A stretch of DNA of 64,000 nt from G963675935 sp963719005 (GTDB lineage Bacteria > Planctomycetota > Planctomycetia > Pirellulales > Thermoguttaceae). Where the stretch lies: contig CAVRAR010000009.1 in the NCBI GenBank assembly GCA_963719005.1, positions 1 through 64,000 of the forward strand, given 5' to 3'. Below are positions 1 through 7,880 of the stretch, piece by piece. The notes below the pieces were generated by a model that was not told the DNA's origin, did no database searches, and saw only the letters and a list, made by a program, of their open reading frames with translations. The position numbers and the translations under genes were made by a program. Every line of letters begins with the position of its first letter. The first letter of the stretch is position 1.

Positions 1-234
1 TCTTGGTTCAGCGTGAAATGGAAACTTCGATTGGCTTGCTAGGATCGTCCGGGTGTTGAAGTTGGTTGGTAGTGCTTGGATTTTTCGCTTTGGTGTTGTA
101 AGCGAGGGAGGTGGGCGGCAGCAGAACCACCGCCCGGACCTCGCTCACAACCCCTGGGGCGGCGCTCGGGTCGGTTCCCACCGGAGCCCTATCCTCCGCC
201 CAGGTCGTCTCTCATCGTAACGTCCTTCTTTCGA

Positions 235-1170
235 TCAGGCAACCGTCCGCAAACGGGCCGCCTCTCGCTGCTCCTTTCTACGCTCGCGGGCCTCCGTCAG
301 TTTGCGATCGCGGGCTGCGAAGATCTCCGCCTCACGGCCCGCCAATTTGTCCGCCGGCGCCACATAGCCAATCGCGCTGTGCAATCGCACCTCGTTGTAG
401 TGCTCCACGTAACGAGCCACAATGCGGATGGCATCCTCCAGCGAGATCGGCGTGCCCGGCCGCAGGCACTCGCCCTTGATGCTCCCGTGAAATCGCTCCA
501 GTTTGCCGTTGCTCTGCGGATAGTACGGGCTGGTGCGCACGTGCGTCATCCCGCAGATGCGAATGAACTCTTTGAAGTCCTTCGCCAAAAACTGCGACCC
601 ATTGTCGCTGATGATCCGCGGCGTCTCCTTGGGGAACTTCTCCCGCGCGCGTTGCAGGATCGTCAGTTCATCTTGCTCGGTCATCGAGCGGCGAATCTCC
701 CAATGCACGGTGTAGCGGCTGTAGCCGTCGAGGATCGTCGTCAGGTAGTAAAACGTGCCGTGGATGTTGAGGTAGCTGATGTCGATATGCCAGTGTTCAT
801 GGGGTTTTTGCGGCTGTTGGAAGCCCGTGCCTTTCTTCGATGGCTTGTTCGTCGATCGTCCGATGCGGCCCGCCGTTTTCAACACGCGATATACGCTCGA
901 CGGACTGACGGCCACCACGTCGCGGTCGAGCATCATGAACGCCAATCGTCGGTAGCCTTCCAGTGGATACTCGAAGGAGAAGCGGATGATGGCCTGCTTC
1001 TCCCAATCTTCGAGCCACCAGTCACGCGGCACCCAACCGTTGTGTTCGTTCCGCTTGCCGTAGCGATCCTTCCAATCGTGGAACTTGCTTTGACCAATGC
1101 CGAGCCAAGCCACGAACTTTCTGGCGGGAATCTCCGTGCGCTCGTTCCAACGCCGCACGTAATCGACCAC
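235..1170 (-). CDS. IS3-family transposase orfB (DDE integrase core)
   Basis: This 311-residue product is the catalytic half of an IS3-type transposase. The rve-type DDE core is visible: first Asp in HWHIDISYLN, second Asp in IISDNGSQF, and Glu in YPQSNGKLERFHG. The N-terminal part has the HTH_21-like region typical of OrfB. The start is a GTG at 1170. It lies downstream of orfA in a different frame, so in vivo the active protein is probably an OrfAB fusion made by frameshifting, as known for this family; the slip site was not resolved. It differs from the copy-2 product by a single residue (Thr for Ala in VLKTAGRIGR). Confidence 0.9.
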   Translation of the reverse strand: MVDYVRRWNERTEIPARKFVAWLGIGQSKFHDWKDRYGKRNEHNGWVPRDWWLEDWEKQAIIRFSFEYPLEGYRRLAFMMLDRDVVAVSPSSVYRVLKTAGRIGRSTNKPSKKGTGFQQPQKPHEHWHIDISYLNIHGTFYYLTTILDGYSRYTVHWEIRRSMTEQDELTILQRAREKFPKETPRIISDNGSQFLAKDFKEFIRICGMTHVRTSPYYPQSNGKLERFHGSIKGECLRPGTPISLEDAIRIVARYVEHYNEVRLHSAIGYVAPADKLAGREAEIFAARDRKLTEARERRKEQREAARLRTVA

Positions 1171-1205
1171 TTCATCGCGAGTGTCGTGGGGAACCCAACG
1201 TCCGT

Positions 1206-1523
1206 TTAGAGTTCCCCATTCTCTTTTTTTGCGCGGACGTTCTCCTCCATCAGTTCGGAGATGACCTCGTTCTTCTGAACGAGCTTGGCCCGCAGTCGGG
1301 CGACTTCCTCCTCCTGGGCGGAAAGCCTCTTGGCTTCGCGTTTGGCGACCGGGTGAAAGGCGGCCGGAGCGTTATCGAACAGGATTTTCTGCCAGGCGTA
1401 GATTTGGTTCGGCTTGATGCCGTACTCGTCGCAGAGGTCCGAGATGGGCACTTTATCGACCAGATACCTCTTGAGAATGGCAGCCTTCTGGTCCGTGCCG
1501 AAATGTCGTCGTTGTCCACTCAT
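1206..1523 (-). CDS. IS3-family transposase orfA (HTH DNA-binding subunit)
   Basis: This 105-residue protein has the OrfA layout. An HTH_Tnp_1 domain occupies about residues 7-50 (FGTDQKAAILKRYL, then DLCDEYGIKPNQIYAWQ). A leucine-zipper-like coiled coil follows (EEEVARLRAKLVQKNEVI) and mediates multimerisation in IS3 elements. It ends 35 bases before the orfB start. The protein sequence is identical to copy 2. Confidence 0.9.
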   Translation of the reverse strand: MSGQRRHFGTDQKAAILKRYLVDKVPISDLCDEYGIKPNQIYAWQKILFDNAPAAFHPVAKREAKRLSAQEEEVARLRAKLVQKNEVISELMEENVRAKKENGEL

Positions 1524-1709
1524 GAAATTCTCCTCGTCTGGGGGAAGATTCTAACCCAGGCGACCGAGAATTTCCATTTTCAATTGGTTCAAGACAAGTG
1601 CAAGGATTGTGGATATTTGGGTGTAAGAAAAATCGACACACAGGAACTCGTAAATCCCGGTAGAGACCAGCGGCAAACCGGCAGGGCCGGGCGGGGAGTG
1701 ACGAATGGA

Positions 1710-2270
1710 ATGGCGGTCTTGCTCACTTGCTCTGAGCCGATTTGCGCGATCACTGCCAACGATCTACAAGCGGAGTTTATGGCGAAATGGAAAGAGGGTT
1801 GCGACCCTTCACCCATTGCCGCAGATGTGACCCACAAGCCACGCCAATGCAAATCGTTCGCCAAAAACATGCCGGCACTTACCCCAAAAGAGCACATGGA
1901 CATGGATATTCTCGCATATAATCGACGAACGAACTTGATAGTGATGATCGCCACTTGTTTTCTCGTCTTGGTTGGGATATTGGCTGCCGCAGGCTCTTGG
2001 TATGCTGCAATGCACCCTGCCGCTATCCCACCACCTATCGTCAACATTACATTGCCCTCGCCTACATCGCCATCGAAAACAACTCATCAAACTTCCACGG
2101 ATGATCCGTCACGCCCGCCAGCATTGCAGCAGGTGGGCGGCGTTTCCCCGGCTTCCCGCTCTGATCGGGATAACGGGTACGCCAACAGAAGTTATAGTAA
2201 GCAAGGAACATCGCACACGCCGCCTCAAGATTCTCCAGCTTCTTTGAGAAGCCAAGAGAAAGGCGAGTGA
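1710..2270 (+). CDS. hypothetical single-pass membrane protein or ORF remnant between ISs
   Basis: This frame is open from the right end of IS copy 1 through the 3' part of the oppositely oriented IS1-type transposase. The only distinctive feature is one strongly hydrophobic segment (NLIVMIATCFLVLVGILAA) followed by a Pro/Ser/Thr-rich stretch. Residues after about 115 overlap the transposase on the other strand and are probably not genuine, so any real gene would have been truncated by the insertion. ATG codons at 1710 and 1779 are possible starts. No family was recognised; this may be non-coding. Confidence 0.25.
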   Translation: MAVLLTCSEPICAITANDLQAEFMAKWKEGCDPSPIAADVTHKPRQCKSFAKNMPALTPKEHMDMDILAYNRRTNLIVMIATCFLVLVGILAAAGSWYAAMHPAAIPPPIVNITLPSPTSPSKTTHQTSTDDPSRPPALQQVGGVSPASRSDRDNGYANRSYSKQGTSHTPPQDSPASLRSQEKGE

Positions 2271-2976
2271 ATCGCCGCATCAACGTGCGGATCGTGAGGT
2301 TGTGGCGTTCAACGTGGGAGGTGCATATTGTACGCTCCTCGAATTCGTTGAGCCCGTATACCCCCTTTCGCTGAGTGCCGACCATTTCGGGCGGCGCGTA
2401 GCGGCCGGGTTGATCCGCGTTGCGGTAATCCTTCATAATCTGCCCATATTTGGCATACGCTCCGAACGCCAAGTCAACGGCCTCTGGGTAGCCGCTGAAT
2501 CCATCCGTGCTGATTTGCGTGATATACAAGCACTCCGCAGGCCATCGAAGATGGGGATAGCCGGAGTGTTGTGCAGGCATGACCAGCCGATGGGAGAGGT
2601 CAACCATCAGCTTGCGGGCGTTGTCGGCCGATCGCTTGCCCACTAGGAAAGAGGCAACCAGCTTTGTGTACTTGTCGAGGCAAGTCCACAAGTACACGTC
2701 GCCCATATCGTAGCAGACCGCCTTTTCTTCCAGGGTCAGTCTCGCCTGTTTCTTGGCGACGAACGTCCAGATTTCGTCAACCTCGACATGCTGTAGCGTG
2801 AGGTTGCGTAAGTGGCTGTCCATCAGCCGTTTACAGCCGTTGCCGAAGCGGACAACCAGCCGACAGATTGTGTCCCGGTGGACCTCGGTCAGCCGTTCGG
2901 CCGACCGGATAGAATTGCCCTCTGCGAGCATGTGGAGCACCTGCTTTTGGCGCTCCGGCTTGAGCACGTTGCACAT
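2062..2976 (-). CDS. IS1-type transposase (DDE)
   Basis: This 304-residue protein resembles single-ORF IS1-type transposases. The N-terminus is an HTH region (GNSIRSAERLTEVHRDTICR). Then come VEVDEIWTFV, a VYLWTCLDKYTK segment, ISTDGFSGYPEAV and CTSHVERHNLTIRTLMRRF, which fit the D, D and E regions. The start at 2976 is chosen because the family begins at MCNVLKPERQ and an AAGG sequence lies about seven bases upstream; the open frame further upstream has poor composition. It is nested between the two IS3 copies. Terminal inverted repeats were not delimited. Confidence 0.8.
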   Translation of the reverse strand: MCNVLKPERQKQVLHMLAEGNSIRSAERLTEVHRDTICRLVVRFGNGCKRLMDSHLRNLTLQHVEVDEIWTFVAKKQARLTLEEKAVCYDMGDVYLWTCLDKYTKLVASFLVGKRSADNARKLMVDLSHRLVMPAQHSGYPHLRWPAECLYITQISTDGFSGYPEAVDLAFGAYAKYGQIMKDYRNADQPGRYAPPEMVGTQRKGVYGLNEFEERTICTSHVERHNLTIRTLMRRFTRLSLGFSKKLENLEAACAMFLAYYNFCWRTRYPDQSGKPGKRRPPAAMLAGVTDHPWKFDELFSMAM

Positions 2977-3101
2977 AACGAAGCCTTCCCATTGTTGGGG
3001 GCTTTCGCTATAATGCAGGTGCGAACGCCGCAATTTGGCGAAAGCCCGATTGTGGTTGCCCGGAGCGGTTCCACCCACTCCGGGCGTTTTTGTTTGTGTC
3101 T

Positions 3102-3290
3102 CTACTCCAATCGCAGCCCTAGCGTTGCCGCTAGTTTCTCTGCGGTTTCTAGCCGTATGTCCCGTTCTCCGCTCATAAAGCGAAGTATGACGGGATGGGA
3201 TACGCCCGATTCCTTGGCAAGGCCGTGAATGGTCTTGCCGCTCTTGCGTATCGTGGTGCGAAGTCTTTCTGGCAACGGCGTGCGTTTCAT
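3102..3290 (-). CDS. small XRE-type HTH protein
   Basis: This 62-residue protein is essentially one helix-turn-helix domain: RTTIRKSGKTIHGLAKESG, then SHPVILRFMSGERDI, then ETAEKLAATLGL. The start at 3290 follows GGAGAAAGACACC, a good ribosome site; a longer upstream reading has no support. It could be a regulator or an antitoxin without a visible partner. It lies between the IS1-type transposase and IS3 copy 2 and could be passenger DNA of either. Confidence 0.7.
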   Translation of the reverse strand: MKRTPLPERLRTTIRKSGKTIHGLAKESGVSHPVILRFMSGERDIRLETAEKLAATLGLRLE

Positions 3291-3643
3291 GGTGTCTTTC
3301 TCCAATTTGTAGAAGTGTAGCAGTTGACAAGGTGGTGTCAAGGGGTACAATCTGTGTTTTGATGAAAATTGGCGACCGGCTGGAGCCTGGATACACCACA
3401 CTTCCAGTGTCTTGGTTCAGCGTGAAATGGAAACTTCGATTGGCTTGCTAGGATCGTCCGGGTGTTGAAGTTGGTTGGTAGTGCTTGGATTTTTCGCTTT
3501 GGTGTTGTAAGCGAGGGAGGTGGGCGGCAGCAGAACCACCGCCCGGACCTCGCTCACAACCCCTGGGGCGGCGCTCGGGTCGGTTCCCACCGGAGCCCTA
3601 TCCTCCGCCCAGGTCGTCTCTCATCGTAACGTCCTTCTTTCGA

Positions 3644-4579
3644 TCAGGCAACCGTCCGCAAACGGGCCGCCTCTCGCTGCTCCTTTCTACGCTCGCGGGC
3701 CTCCGTCAGTTTGCGATCGCGGGCTGCGAAGATCTCCGCCTCACGGCCCGCCAATTTGTCCGCCGGCGCCACATAGCCAATCGCGCTGTGCAATCGCACC
3801 TCGTTGTAGTGCTCCACGTAACGAGCCACAATGCGGATGGCATCCTCCAGCGAGATCGGCGTGCCCGGCCGCAGGCACTCGCCCTTGATGCTCCCGTGAA
3901 ATCGCTCCAGTTTGCCGTTGCTCTGCGGATAGTACGGGCTGGTGCGCACGTGCGTCATCCCGCAGATGCGAATGAACTCTTTGAAGTCCTTCGCCAAAAA
4001 CTGCGACCCATTGTCGCTGATGATCCGCGGCGTCTCCTTGGGGAACTTCTCCCGCGCGCGTTGCAGGATCGTCAGTTCATCTTGCTCGGTCATCGAGCGG
4101 CGAATCTCCCAATGCACGGTGTAGCGGCTGTAGCCGTCGAGGATCGTCGTCAGGTAGTAAAACGTGCCGTGGATGTTGAGGTAGCTGATGTCGATATGCC
4201 AGTGTTCATGGGGTTTTTGCGGCTGTTGGAAGCCCGTGCCTTTCTTCGACGGCTTGTTCGTCGAGCGCCCGATGCGGCCCGCCGCCTTCAATACGCGATA
4301 GACGCTGCTGGGACTGACGGCCACCACGTCGCGGTCGAGCATCATGAACGCCAAACGCCGGTAGCCTTCCAGTGGATACTCGAAGGAGAAGCGGATGATG
4401 GCCTGCTTCTCCCAATCTTCGAGCCACCAGTCGCGCGGCACCCAGCCGTTGTGTTCGTTCCGCTTGCCGTAGCGATCCTTCCAGTCGTGGAACTTGCTCT
4501 GGCCAATGCCCAGCCAAGCCACGAACTTTCTGGCGGGAATCTCCGTGCGCTCGTTCCAACGGCGCACGTAATCGACCAC
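3644..4579 (-). CDS. IS3-family transposase orfB, copy 2
   Basis: This 311-residue DDE transposase is identical to the copy-1 product except for one residue (Ala in VLKAAGRIGR). All three catalytic acidic residues are present (HWHIDISY, IISDNGSQF, NGKLERFHG). Near its N-terminal coding end there is a cluster of synonymous differences from copy 1, while its 3' two thirds are identical at the DNA level. It starts with GTG at 4579. Confidence 0.9.
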   Translation of the reverse strand: MVDYVRRWNERTEIPARKFVAWLGIGQSKFHDWKDRYGKRNEHNGWVPRDWWLEDWEKQAIIRFSFEYPLEGYRRLAFMMLDRDVVAVSPSSVYRVLKAAGRIGRSTNKPSKKGTGFQQPQKPHEHWHIDISYLNIHGTFYYLTTILDGYSRYTVHWEIRRSMTEQDELTILQRAREKFPKETPRIISDNGSQFLAKDFKEFIRICGMTHVRTSPYYPQSNGKLERFHGSIKGECLRPGTPISLEDAIRIVARYVEHYNEVRLHSAIGYVAPADKLAGREAEIFAARDRKLTEARERRKEQREAARLRTVA

Positions 4580-4614
4580 TTCATCGCGAGTGTCGTGGGG
4601 AACCCAACGTCCGT

Positions 4615-4932
4615 TTAGAGTTCCCCATTCTCTTTTTTTGCGCGGACGTTTTCCTCCATCAACTCGGAGATGACCTCGTTCTTCTGAACGAGCTTGGCCC
4701 GCAGTCGGGCGACTTCCTCCTCCTGGGCGGAAAGCCTCTTGGCTTCGCGTTTGGCGACCGGGTGAAAGGCGGCCGGAGCGTTATCGAACAGGATTTTCTG
4801 CCAGGCGTAGATTTGGTTCGGCTTGATCCCGTACTCGTCGCAGAGGTCCGAGATGGGCACTTTATCGACCAGATACCTCTTGAGAATGGCAGCCTTCTGG
4901 TCCGTGCCGAAATGTCGTCGTTGTCCACTCAT
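4615..4932 (-). CDS. IS3-family transposase orfA, copy 2
   Basis: This 105-residue HTH plus coiled-coil protein is identical to the copy-1 orfA product. It is followed by orfB in another frame. See copy 1 for domain layout. Confidence 0.9.
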   Translation of the reverse strand: MSGQRRHFGTDQKAAILKRYLVDKVPISDLCDEYGIKPNQIYAWQKILFDNAPAAFHPVAKREAKRLSAQEEEVARLRAKLVQKNEVISELMEENVRAKKENGEL

Positions 4933-5062
4933 GAAATTCTCCTCGTCTGGGGGAAGATTCTAACCCAGGCGACCGAGAATTTCCATTTCCAATTGGTTCA
5001 AGACACCAGAACGTCGCAAGACCTCCAGCCGGCCGCCGTTCGTCTGTCGAGAAGGAGATGAT

Positions 5063-5695
5063 ATGACAACAAGAAAGCACAAAAAGGGCGATGACATTCC
5101 GACACCATTTCTGAAACCCGCAGATGCGCTTGTACTAATAACACGTGAAATGAAGGCCCATAGTAAGCGTGGTTTTGTGCTCGTATGTGGAGCGGTGATA
5201 GATCGCGCACTAGAGAAATTGATTCGTACTAAGTTCACCGCCTTGTCAAAGGCCACGGATGCAGAATTGAACGCCCTCCTCACAAAACGTCCCTTGCCCC
5301 CTCTGGGTAGCGCATCAATAAGAGCGCGCATTGCTCGGGTGCTGGGGGTTATCGACAAGGCTACTTGCGATGCCCTATGCAAGCTGTTTGATCTTCGTAA
5401 TCGTTTTGCACACAAGGAAATCGCTCCTTCGTTGACGCGCGAGGAGATGCAGCCGATTTTCGATCTTCTGCCAAAACACCATCGGGTTGCGTTTGTACTT
5501 CCGCCAGAAACGGCAATGGAACCAGACAACATAGCGGCACAGAATTTTTTACGGCGCATTGCCGCCTCGCTCTTGGTTAGCATAACATCGGCCCAATACA
5601 GATTAGAGGCGAGTACACTAATGGTTGGATTACCTCAATCCATACAGTCCCACCCCCAACTACCTGAGGTTCGATCGTTCTCAGCCGCAAGATAA
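5063..5695 (+). CDS. MltR/HEPN-like protein
   Basis: This 210-residue, mostly helical protein resembles the mannitol-repressor (MltR) type of HEPN-fold proteins. Helical segments such as GFVLVCGAVIDRALEKLI and ICDALCKLFDLRN-like sequence precede Arg112-Asn-Arg-Phe-Ala-His117 (LRNRFAHKE). That is an exact Rx4H motif, the signature of HEPN nucleases, although many MltR-like proteins have no proven nuclease activity. A strong ribosome site (AGAAGGAGATGAT) fixes the start. It begins 57 bases after IS3 copy 2. No MNT-type nucleotidyltransferase partner is adjacent. Confidence 0.65.
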   Translation: MTTRKHKKGDDIPTPFLKPADALVLITREMKAHSKRGFVLVCGAVIDRALEKLIRTKFTALSKATDAELNALLTKRPLPPLGSASIRARIARVLGVIDKATCDALCKLFDLRNRFAHKEIAPSLTREEMQPIFDLLPKHHRVAFVLPPETAMEPDNIAAQNFLRRIAASLLVSITSAQYRLEASTLMVGLPQSIQSHPQLPEVRSFSAAR

Positions 5696-5874
5696 AATGC
5701 GATTTGAATTTCCGTCGAGAACTCTTGCCACCGCGACCGGACCTCGACGGCAACATAACAACCCCAGCCGAACCGATCATTCCACTCCGGGTGCGACGCT
5801 TTCTCTGCCAATTTGGCCCAGTCAGCCTGATCTGAACAAGCCAGCAGAGCCCTCCTTACGCGTTCTTTCGTCAC
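5635..5874 (-). CDS. small hypothetical protein
   Basis: This is a 79-residue reading from a GTG at 5874, converging on and overlapping the 3' end of the MltR/HEPN-like gene by about 60 bases. The composition (VTKERVRRALLACSDQADW, AEKASHPEWNDRFGWG, Trp-rich) looks protein-like, but no family is recognised. The frame continues open to 5955 with no better start and no clear ribosome site. It may be a truncated gene. Confidence 0.3.
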   Translation of the reverse strand: MTKERVRRALLACSDQADWAKLAEKASHPEWNDRFGWGCYVAVEVRSRWQEFSTEIQIAFYLAAENDRTSGSWGWDCMD

Positions 5875-6024
5875 GTTTTTCTCAATGGGGCATCTAGCCC
5901 CCCAAAGGTCTAAATTAGGACACTTCCAGAGTCGGGCTGGTTGCAACATTTTCACACAGCATGTTGACTTTTCACAGACTCTTCTGTTATCCTAAAAGGT
6001 GCTTTCCAAGGAAACCCACTAATA

Positions 6025-6136
6025 CTTCGTTTAGCCGGGAGCCAGCGGCGACGGAGTGGCTGTCTTCGATTTGATAGCTGGCATTTTGCCCTTGGCCCTG
6101 CAAACGCCGTCGCCATTGGCTCCGGGTTAAACGAAG
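6025..6136. repeat. long imperfect inverted repeat (AGCCGGGAGCC type)
   Basis: The left arm begins CTTCGTTTAGCCGGGAGC at 6025. The right arm ends GCTCCGGGTTAAACGAAG at 6136. The arms match over about 30 bases with a few mismatches around a 50-base loop, ending 43 bases before the DeoR-type gene. The core AGCCGGGAGC also occurs at 11985, 59526 and 60637. It could be a mobile hairpin repeat or a regulatory structure. Confidence 0.75.
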
Positions 6137-6179
6137 CATCACACTTCTCCACGCATAACTTGCTGCTGCCGAAGAGATT

Positions 6180-6992
6180 ATGAACCCATCAGAACGTCAA
6201 CATGCGATTGTGGAACACCTCGATGCGGCAGGGAGCTGTTCGTACCAGGAACTGGCGGCGTTGCTGGGGGTTTCGGACATGACGATCCGCCGTGATGTGG
6301 ACAAGTTGTCGCGGCGGGGCCAATTGATCAAGACGCTCGGCGGCGCGCAGACCGCCCATGCCCCGGAACACCTGTACGAATCGCCGATCCAGCAGCGCTT
6401 GCCCGTCCACCGGCCCGAGAAAGAGAAGATCGCCCGCGAGGCCATGCGGCAGATCAAGCCGCAGCAGACGATCTTCCTGGACGGCAGCACCACTTGTCTG
6501 GTCCTTGCCCGGCGGCTGGCGGCGAAGCAGCGCGGGCTGACGGTGGTAGCGAATTCGGCGCTGGTCTGCATGGAGTTCGGGCGGGGCACGGAAAACACCG
6601 TCTTCAGCCTGGGGGGGCAATTCGATCCGGCCAGCATGTGCTTCGTCGGTCCGACGACCGAGGAGGCCGCGAGACGCTTCTTCGTCGATATCGCCTTCCT
6701 CTCCACGAAGGGCTTTTTGCCGGACGAGGGCACGTTCGAGTCGTCGATCGCCACGATTCGCATCAAGCAGATCATCGCCGAGCAGGCGGCCCGCGTCGTG
6801 CTGCTGGTCGATCACTCGAAGTTCGGACAGCGGGCGCTCTGCAAGGCGCTCGACATCAAGCAGATCCACGAGGTCATCACCGACCGGGACGCGACGGTCG
6901 ATCACTTGGCCGCGCTGGAGCAGCGCGGCGTGGCCGTCCGGCTCCCGTTGGGCGAGCTTCAGCCCGAGGAGATTTCGCCCCATGCCTCTTGA
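6180..6992 (+). CDS. DeoR/GlpR-family transcriptional regulator
   Basis: This 270-residue regulator is likely to control the sugar cluster that follows. An N-terminal winged HTH (residues about 4-57: RQHAIVEHLDAAGSCSYQEL, then VSDMTIRRDVDKL) is the DeoR signature. The C-terminal sensor is of the sugar-phosphate-binding DeoRC type (FLDGSTTCLVLARRL, VVANSALVCMEF, LLVDHSKFGQRALCK). Family members usually repress carbohydrate operons and release DNA on binding a phosphorylated sugar. The stop overlaps the aldolase start by 11 bases, so the two are probably cotranscribed and the regulator autoregulated. The effector is unknown. Confidence 0.9.
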   Translation: MNPSERQHAIVEHLDAAGSCSYQELAALLGVSDMTIRRDVDKLSRRGQLIKTLGGAQTAHAPEHLYESPIQQRLPVHRPEKEKIAREAMRQIKPQQTIFLDGSTTCLVLARRLAAKQRGLTVVANSALVCMEFGRGTENTVFSLGGQFDPASMCFVGPTTEEAARRFFVDIAFLSTKGFLPDEGTFESSIATIRIKQIIAEQAARVVLLVDHSKFGQRALCKALDIKQIHEVITDRDATVDHLAALEQRGVAVRLPLGELQPEEISPHAS

Positions 6993-7875
6993 AGCGGCTG
7001 TCGAATTGCTGTCGCACGCCTGCCGCGGCCACTATGCCGTGGGCTATTTCGAGTCGTGGGACGTGGCGTCGCTGGAAGGCGTGATCGACGCCGCCGAGCA
7101 GAGCCGAGCGCCGGTCATCATTGGATTCAACGGGGAATTCCTGGCACGTCCCGACCGCGATCCGCCGGCCCGGCTCGAATGGTACGGGGCCTTGGGCCGT
7201 GCGGCGGCCGAGTCGGCCGGCGTTCCCTGTGCGCTGATGTTCAACGAATGTCCGGCGAGCGATTGGGTGGAACGAGCCACTCGGCTCGGTTTCAATCTCG
7301 TGATGCTCGCCGACGAGAACGCCGATCATGCGGAGTTCACCGGTCGCGTGGCGAAGTTGGTGCACCTGGCGCACGGGCGCGGCGTGGCCGTCGAGGCGGA
7401 GTTGGGCGTGTTGCCCTTCGGCGTGGCCGGGCACGACGGCGCTGCCGCCTCGTTGACCGATCCAGACCAGGCGGCGGCGTTCGTTCAAGATACGGGCATC
7501 GACGTCCTGGCAGTCAGCACGGGCAACGTCCATATACTGGTGAATGGCCAACAGGGCCTCGATCTGGCACATCTTGCGGCGATCCGAAAGAAAGTGGGCG
7601 TGCCGTTGGCGTTGCACGGGGGCAGCGGCATCGCCGGCGAGTCGCTCGCCGGGGCCATTGCGATGGGAGTGGCGAAGGTCAATTACGGCACCTACCTCAA
7701 ACAACGCTGCTTGGCGGCCGTTCGCCGGGCGCTGGCCGACGCCGACGGCAATGCCAATCCCCACCACGTCCTTGGTGACGGCGGCCGTGCCGACCTCCTG
7801 GTGGCCGTTCGCCGCGCGGTGCGCGATGCCGTGCTCGAACGCATCGGCCTGCTGGGCTGTTGCGGAAAGGCTTGA
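6982..7875 (+). CDS. class II (metal-dependent) fructose/tagatose-bisphosphate aldolase-like protein
   Basis: This 297-residue TIM-barrel protein resembles class II aldolases (FbaA/GatY/KbaY). It has the N-terminal HACRGHYAVGYFESWD segment, the barrel Glu in VAVEAELGVLPFG, the metal-ligand region LALHGGSGI, and the phosphate-binding KVNYGTYLKQ. Family members cleave ketose 1,6-bisphosphates to dihydroxyacetone phosphate and an aldehyde. It overlaps the regulator gene by 11 bases. Exact substrate cannot be read from sequence; the context (mannosidases, lyxose isomerase) suggests a hexose or pentose catabolic intermediate. Confidence 0.8.
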   Translation: MPLEAAVELLSHACRGHYAVGYFESWDVASLEGVIDAAEQSRAPVIIGFNGEFLARPDRDPPARLEWYGALGRAAAESAGVPCALMFNECPASDWVERATRLGFNLVMLADENADHAEFTGRVAKLVHLAHGRGVAVEAELGVLPFGVAGHDGAAASLTDPDQAAAFVQDTGIDVLAVSTGNVHILVNGQQGLDLAHLAAIRKKVGVPLALHGGSGIAGESLAGAIAMGVAKVNYGTYLKQRCLAAVRRALADADGNANPHHVLGDGGRADLLVAVRRAVRDAVLERIGLLGCCGKA

Positions 7876-7880
7876 AACTT

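Larger units (their letters stand above)
1..1596 (-). mobile_element. IS3-family insertion sequence, copy 1 (left tip cut by window edge)
   Basis: The element carries a two-gene orfA/orfB transposase on the minus strand. Its right end (finishing AAGACA at 1596) is an imperfect inverted repeat of the left end (TCTTGGTTCAG at base 1). A second copy lies at 3408-5005 and starts with TG before the same bases, so only two bases of this copy are outside the window. The first about 830 bases are identical to copy 2; about two dozen mostly synonymous differences lie in the rest. The target duplication cannot be checked because the left flank is missing. Confidence 0.9.
3408..5005 (-). mobile_element. 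IS3-family insertion sequence, copy 2 (complete, 1598 bp)
   Basis: This is a full element. The left end TGTCTTGGTTCAGCGTG and the right end finishing TTGGTTCAAGACA form imperfect inverted repeats sharing TGTCTTG and GAAATGGAAA blocks. The bases CCAG occur immediately before (3404-3407) and after (5006-5009), a plausible 4-bp target duplication. That argues this copy inserted on its own and is not merely one arm of a composite transposon. Confidence 0.92.

Noticed and set aside
76..1209. Long plus-strand reading frames across the IS transposase regions (also at 3485-4618)
   Set aside because: They are antisense to clear DDE transposases, are Arg/Pro-rich and match no motif; high GC makes such shadows common.
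1..5005. The two IS3 copies and the DNA between them as one composite transposon
   Set aside because: Copy 2 has its own CCAG direct repeats at both ends, indicating independent insertion, and the left flank of copy 1 is outside the window.
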